Source: CAZRNB01 sp964601355
GTDB taxonomy: Bacteria; Planctomycetota; Phycisphaerae; Sedimentisphaerales; Anaerobacaceae
NCBI GenBank assembly: GCA_964601355.1
Contig: CAZRNB010000041.1
Location: 1 to 22,727 of the forward strand
Length of the DNA: 22,727 bases
Direction of reading: 5' to 3'
Shown: one piece after another, positions 21,497 through 22,727 of the stretch
How positions within the stretch are numbered: the first letter of the stretch is position 1
Layout: every line of letters starts with the position of its first letter
The notes under the pieces: generated by a model
What the model saw: the letters and a program-made list of their open reading frames with translations, nothing else
What the model was told of the DNA's origin: nothing
Databases searched by the model: none
Translations under genes and position numbers: made by a program

Positions 21497-22234
21497 ATGA
21501 GAATGCTCATTTACGTTCCTGTTATACATACGAGTGCCGACCTTGGTTCTATGGCAAAAGATGTAGCTCAAAGAGGCATTGCAAATCTTGGAGCAGAGAT
21601 TTGGGCAAAGCATAGAAGAACGGTCGAAGGTTTCTGGGACGCCATATCGCGATACTTCGATTCCATCGACGTAAAAGGGATGAAAATATACCAGGATGGA
21701 TTGGTTGCCGACGGCGAAATGGGTGAAAAAATAGTTAAAGAAACAGCCAAGGCAGGAAGTAAGAATTACCAGTTGGTATTGAAGCTCCTTGAAAGAGGAG
21801 CTTTTTTGGTTAAAACGGAGGATTTTAAGCTGGTTAAGCAAGAATACAATAAATTGCTTGCTATAATTAAAGCGAAATCAATTATCCGCAAGATAATGGC
21901 ACTTATAAAATATAAGCTCGTAAAAGACAGACTCTTGAATAAAAGGGACGATTTTATCACGAAAGCGATAGAACAAACTCTTAAAGCCGATGAGAAAGGC
22001 ATTTTGTTTATTGGTGCTTCTCACGGGATTAAAAAGCGGCTGCCTTCGAGCATTGAAGTTAAAGAGCTAAAGGACACGGAAAAAGTCAGAAGATATCAAA
22101 AGCTGCTCCCCTTTAATAACAAATATGGAGAACAGTTTGACGAATTAGGCAAGTACCTTATTTCAAAAGTAAGCTTAGAAATCAATTACACTCCTGATTT
22201 AGCACCAACAGAATCGCTGAAGTGCAGCGAATAG
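21497..22234 (+). CDS. Unknown protein with a TraB-like C-terminal motif
   Basis: The 245-residue soluble protein starts with a strand and YVPVIHTSADLGS (6-17) and contains KIYQDGLVADGE (64-74) and NYQLVLKLLERGAFLVKTED. A segment follows at about 150-177: RDDFITKAIEQTL, then GILFIGASHGI. That last part resembles the end of TraB/GumN/EreA-type enzymes, where an arginine and a histidine of similar motifs take part in metal-dependent hydrolysis. The similarity is short and I treat it as a hint only. AGAGGG precedes the start at 21497. It is the last gene of the gvp run, 17 bases after gvpJ, so it is probably co-transcribed. Function unknown. Confidence 0.75.
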   Translation: MRMLIYVPVIHTSADLGSMAKDVAQRGIANLGAEIWAKHRRTVEGFWDAISRYFDSIDVKGMKIYQDGLVADGEMGEKIVKETAKAGSKNYQLVLKLLERGAFLVKTEDFKLVKQEYNKLLAIIKAKSIIRKIMALIKYKLVKDRLLNKRDDFITKAIEQTLKADEKGILFIGASHGIKKRLPSSIEVKELKDTEKVRRYQKLLPFNNKYGEQFDELGKYLISKVSLEINYTPDLAPTESLKCSE

Positions 22235-22287
22235 CAGATTTTTTATGGCTGTGTTTGATAACAGTTTTAACATTCTCCCACCAGCTA

Positions 22288-22324
22288 CGAGAGATGAGGG
22301 ATGAGAGACGAGTGACGAGCGACG
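22288..22324 (+). repeat. Heptamer array, YGAGNGA family, right of the gvp cluster
   Basis: Five 7-nt words of the form [CT]GAG[AGTC]GA followed by CG. This is the same family as 8434-8463, here on the plus strand. The first word (CGAGAGA) and last word (CGAGCGA) match those of the left copy. Apart from this array, 22235-22475 holds nothing I can support, including no intrinsic terminator. Confidence 0.8.
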
Positions 22325-22475
22325 AAGAGGCCGCGCTGGGCTGTCCTAACGATGGTGTTTATCAATAATTTTTGGAATGATATTAATCTCAGAACTGCCA
22401 CACAGTAAGATGACAAAGGCGATACAATAGAAAATGAATGCAAATAAGCCTTACTTTTACAATATATCAAGCAAA

Positions 22476-22550
<75 letters not shown>

Positions 22551-22727
22551 CAAAATCAAATAATTAACATCTAAAGGATTATCCTATAGCTATAATTCTG
22601 ATATCGCAACAGAATTGTTCTTTGGTGGCTAATGTGTTCAACAATTGCTTTTCAAATTAACGGGATAGCAGATTAGTTGTACTGTCTAATTTCATTTTCG
22701 TTCTTTAACCCTTAGCGGAGCCAATAA

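Noticed and set aside
8434..22324. CRISPR array
   Set aside because: The repeat arrays are made of 7-8 nt words in direct contact, without spacers or repeats of 20 bases or more, and no cas genes are present.
22285..22470. Minus-strand frame of 61 codons
   Set aside because: It begins in sequence with no binding site and ends in the heptamer array; no sign of a real protein.

Overview
The window is bacterial DNA with three parts: ordinary housekeeping genes on the left, a long gas-vesicle (gvp) gene cluster on the right (about 8.8-22.2 kb), and a tRNA-Pro gene at the right edge. No single gene identifies the host. A eukaryotic-type hexokinase, a DUF3160 protein, a zinc-ribbon membrane protein, a gvp cluster carrying CDC48 and ArsA/Get3 homologues, and many short-word intergenic repeats together suggest a planctomycete-like (Phycisphaerae-like) or related sediment bacterium. 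This is an inference held at about 50 percent.

Left part (1-7.8 kb): Maf nucleotide pyrophosphatase and a zinc-ribbon membrane protein on the plus strand. On the minus strand, read right to left, are a DUF3160 exported protein with a good promoter, a lipoprotein, galE and a hexokinase. Two small membrane-protein genes follow: a 56-residue one on the minus strand behind a near-consensus promoter that predicts a leaderless mRNA, and an 82-residue one on the plus strand. A non-coding stretch of about 960 bp then leads to gvpA. It holds an intrinsic terminator, a heptamer repeat array, an operator-like palindrome and a 5'UTR hairpin just before the gvpA ribosome binding site.

Gas-vesicle cluster (8789-22234, all plus strand): gvpA, GvpC-like repeat protein, unknown, PAS protein, second GvpC-like protein, gvpN, small coiled-coil protein, gvpH (Hsp20), ArsA/Get3-type ATPase, CDC48-type double AAA ATPase, gvpF/L fused to a J-domain, gvpF/L, gvpG, gvpO, gvpF/L, a GvpA/J-GvpK fusion, a small Cys protein, gvpJ, and an unknown protein with a TraB-like C-terminal motif. 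GvpA builds the shell. GvpC-like proteins probably strengthen it. GvpN, F/L, G, J, K and O are the usual assembly and minor proteins. The notable part is a contiguous protein-handling block of Hsp20, Get3-like ATPase, CDC48 and J-domain, which I read as a dedicated route for keeping hydrophobic GvpA soluble, delivering it, and removing failed assemblies.

A second theme is a set of arrays of 7- or 8-nt words, each array with its own word family. They sit in gene junctions and sometimes run into reading frames: the galE start, both ends of the lipoprotein, and the CDC48 tail. Two arrays of the same family lie in opposite orientation on either side of the gvp cluster.
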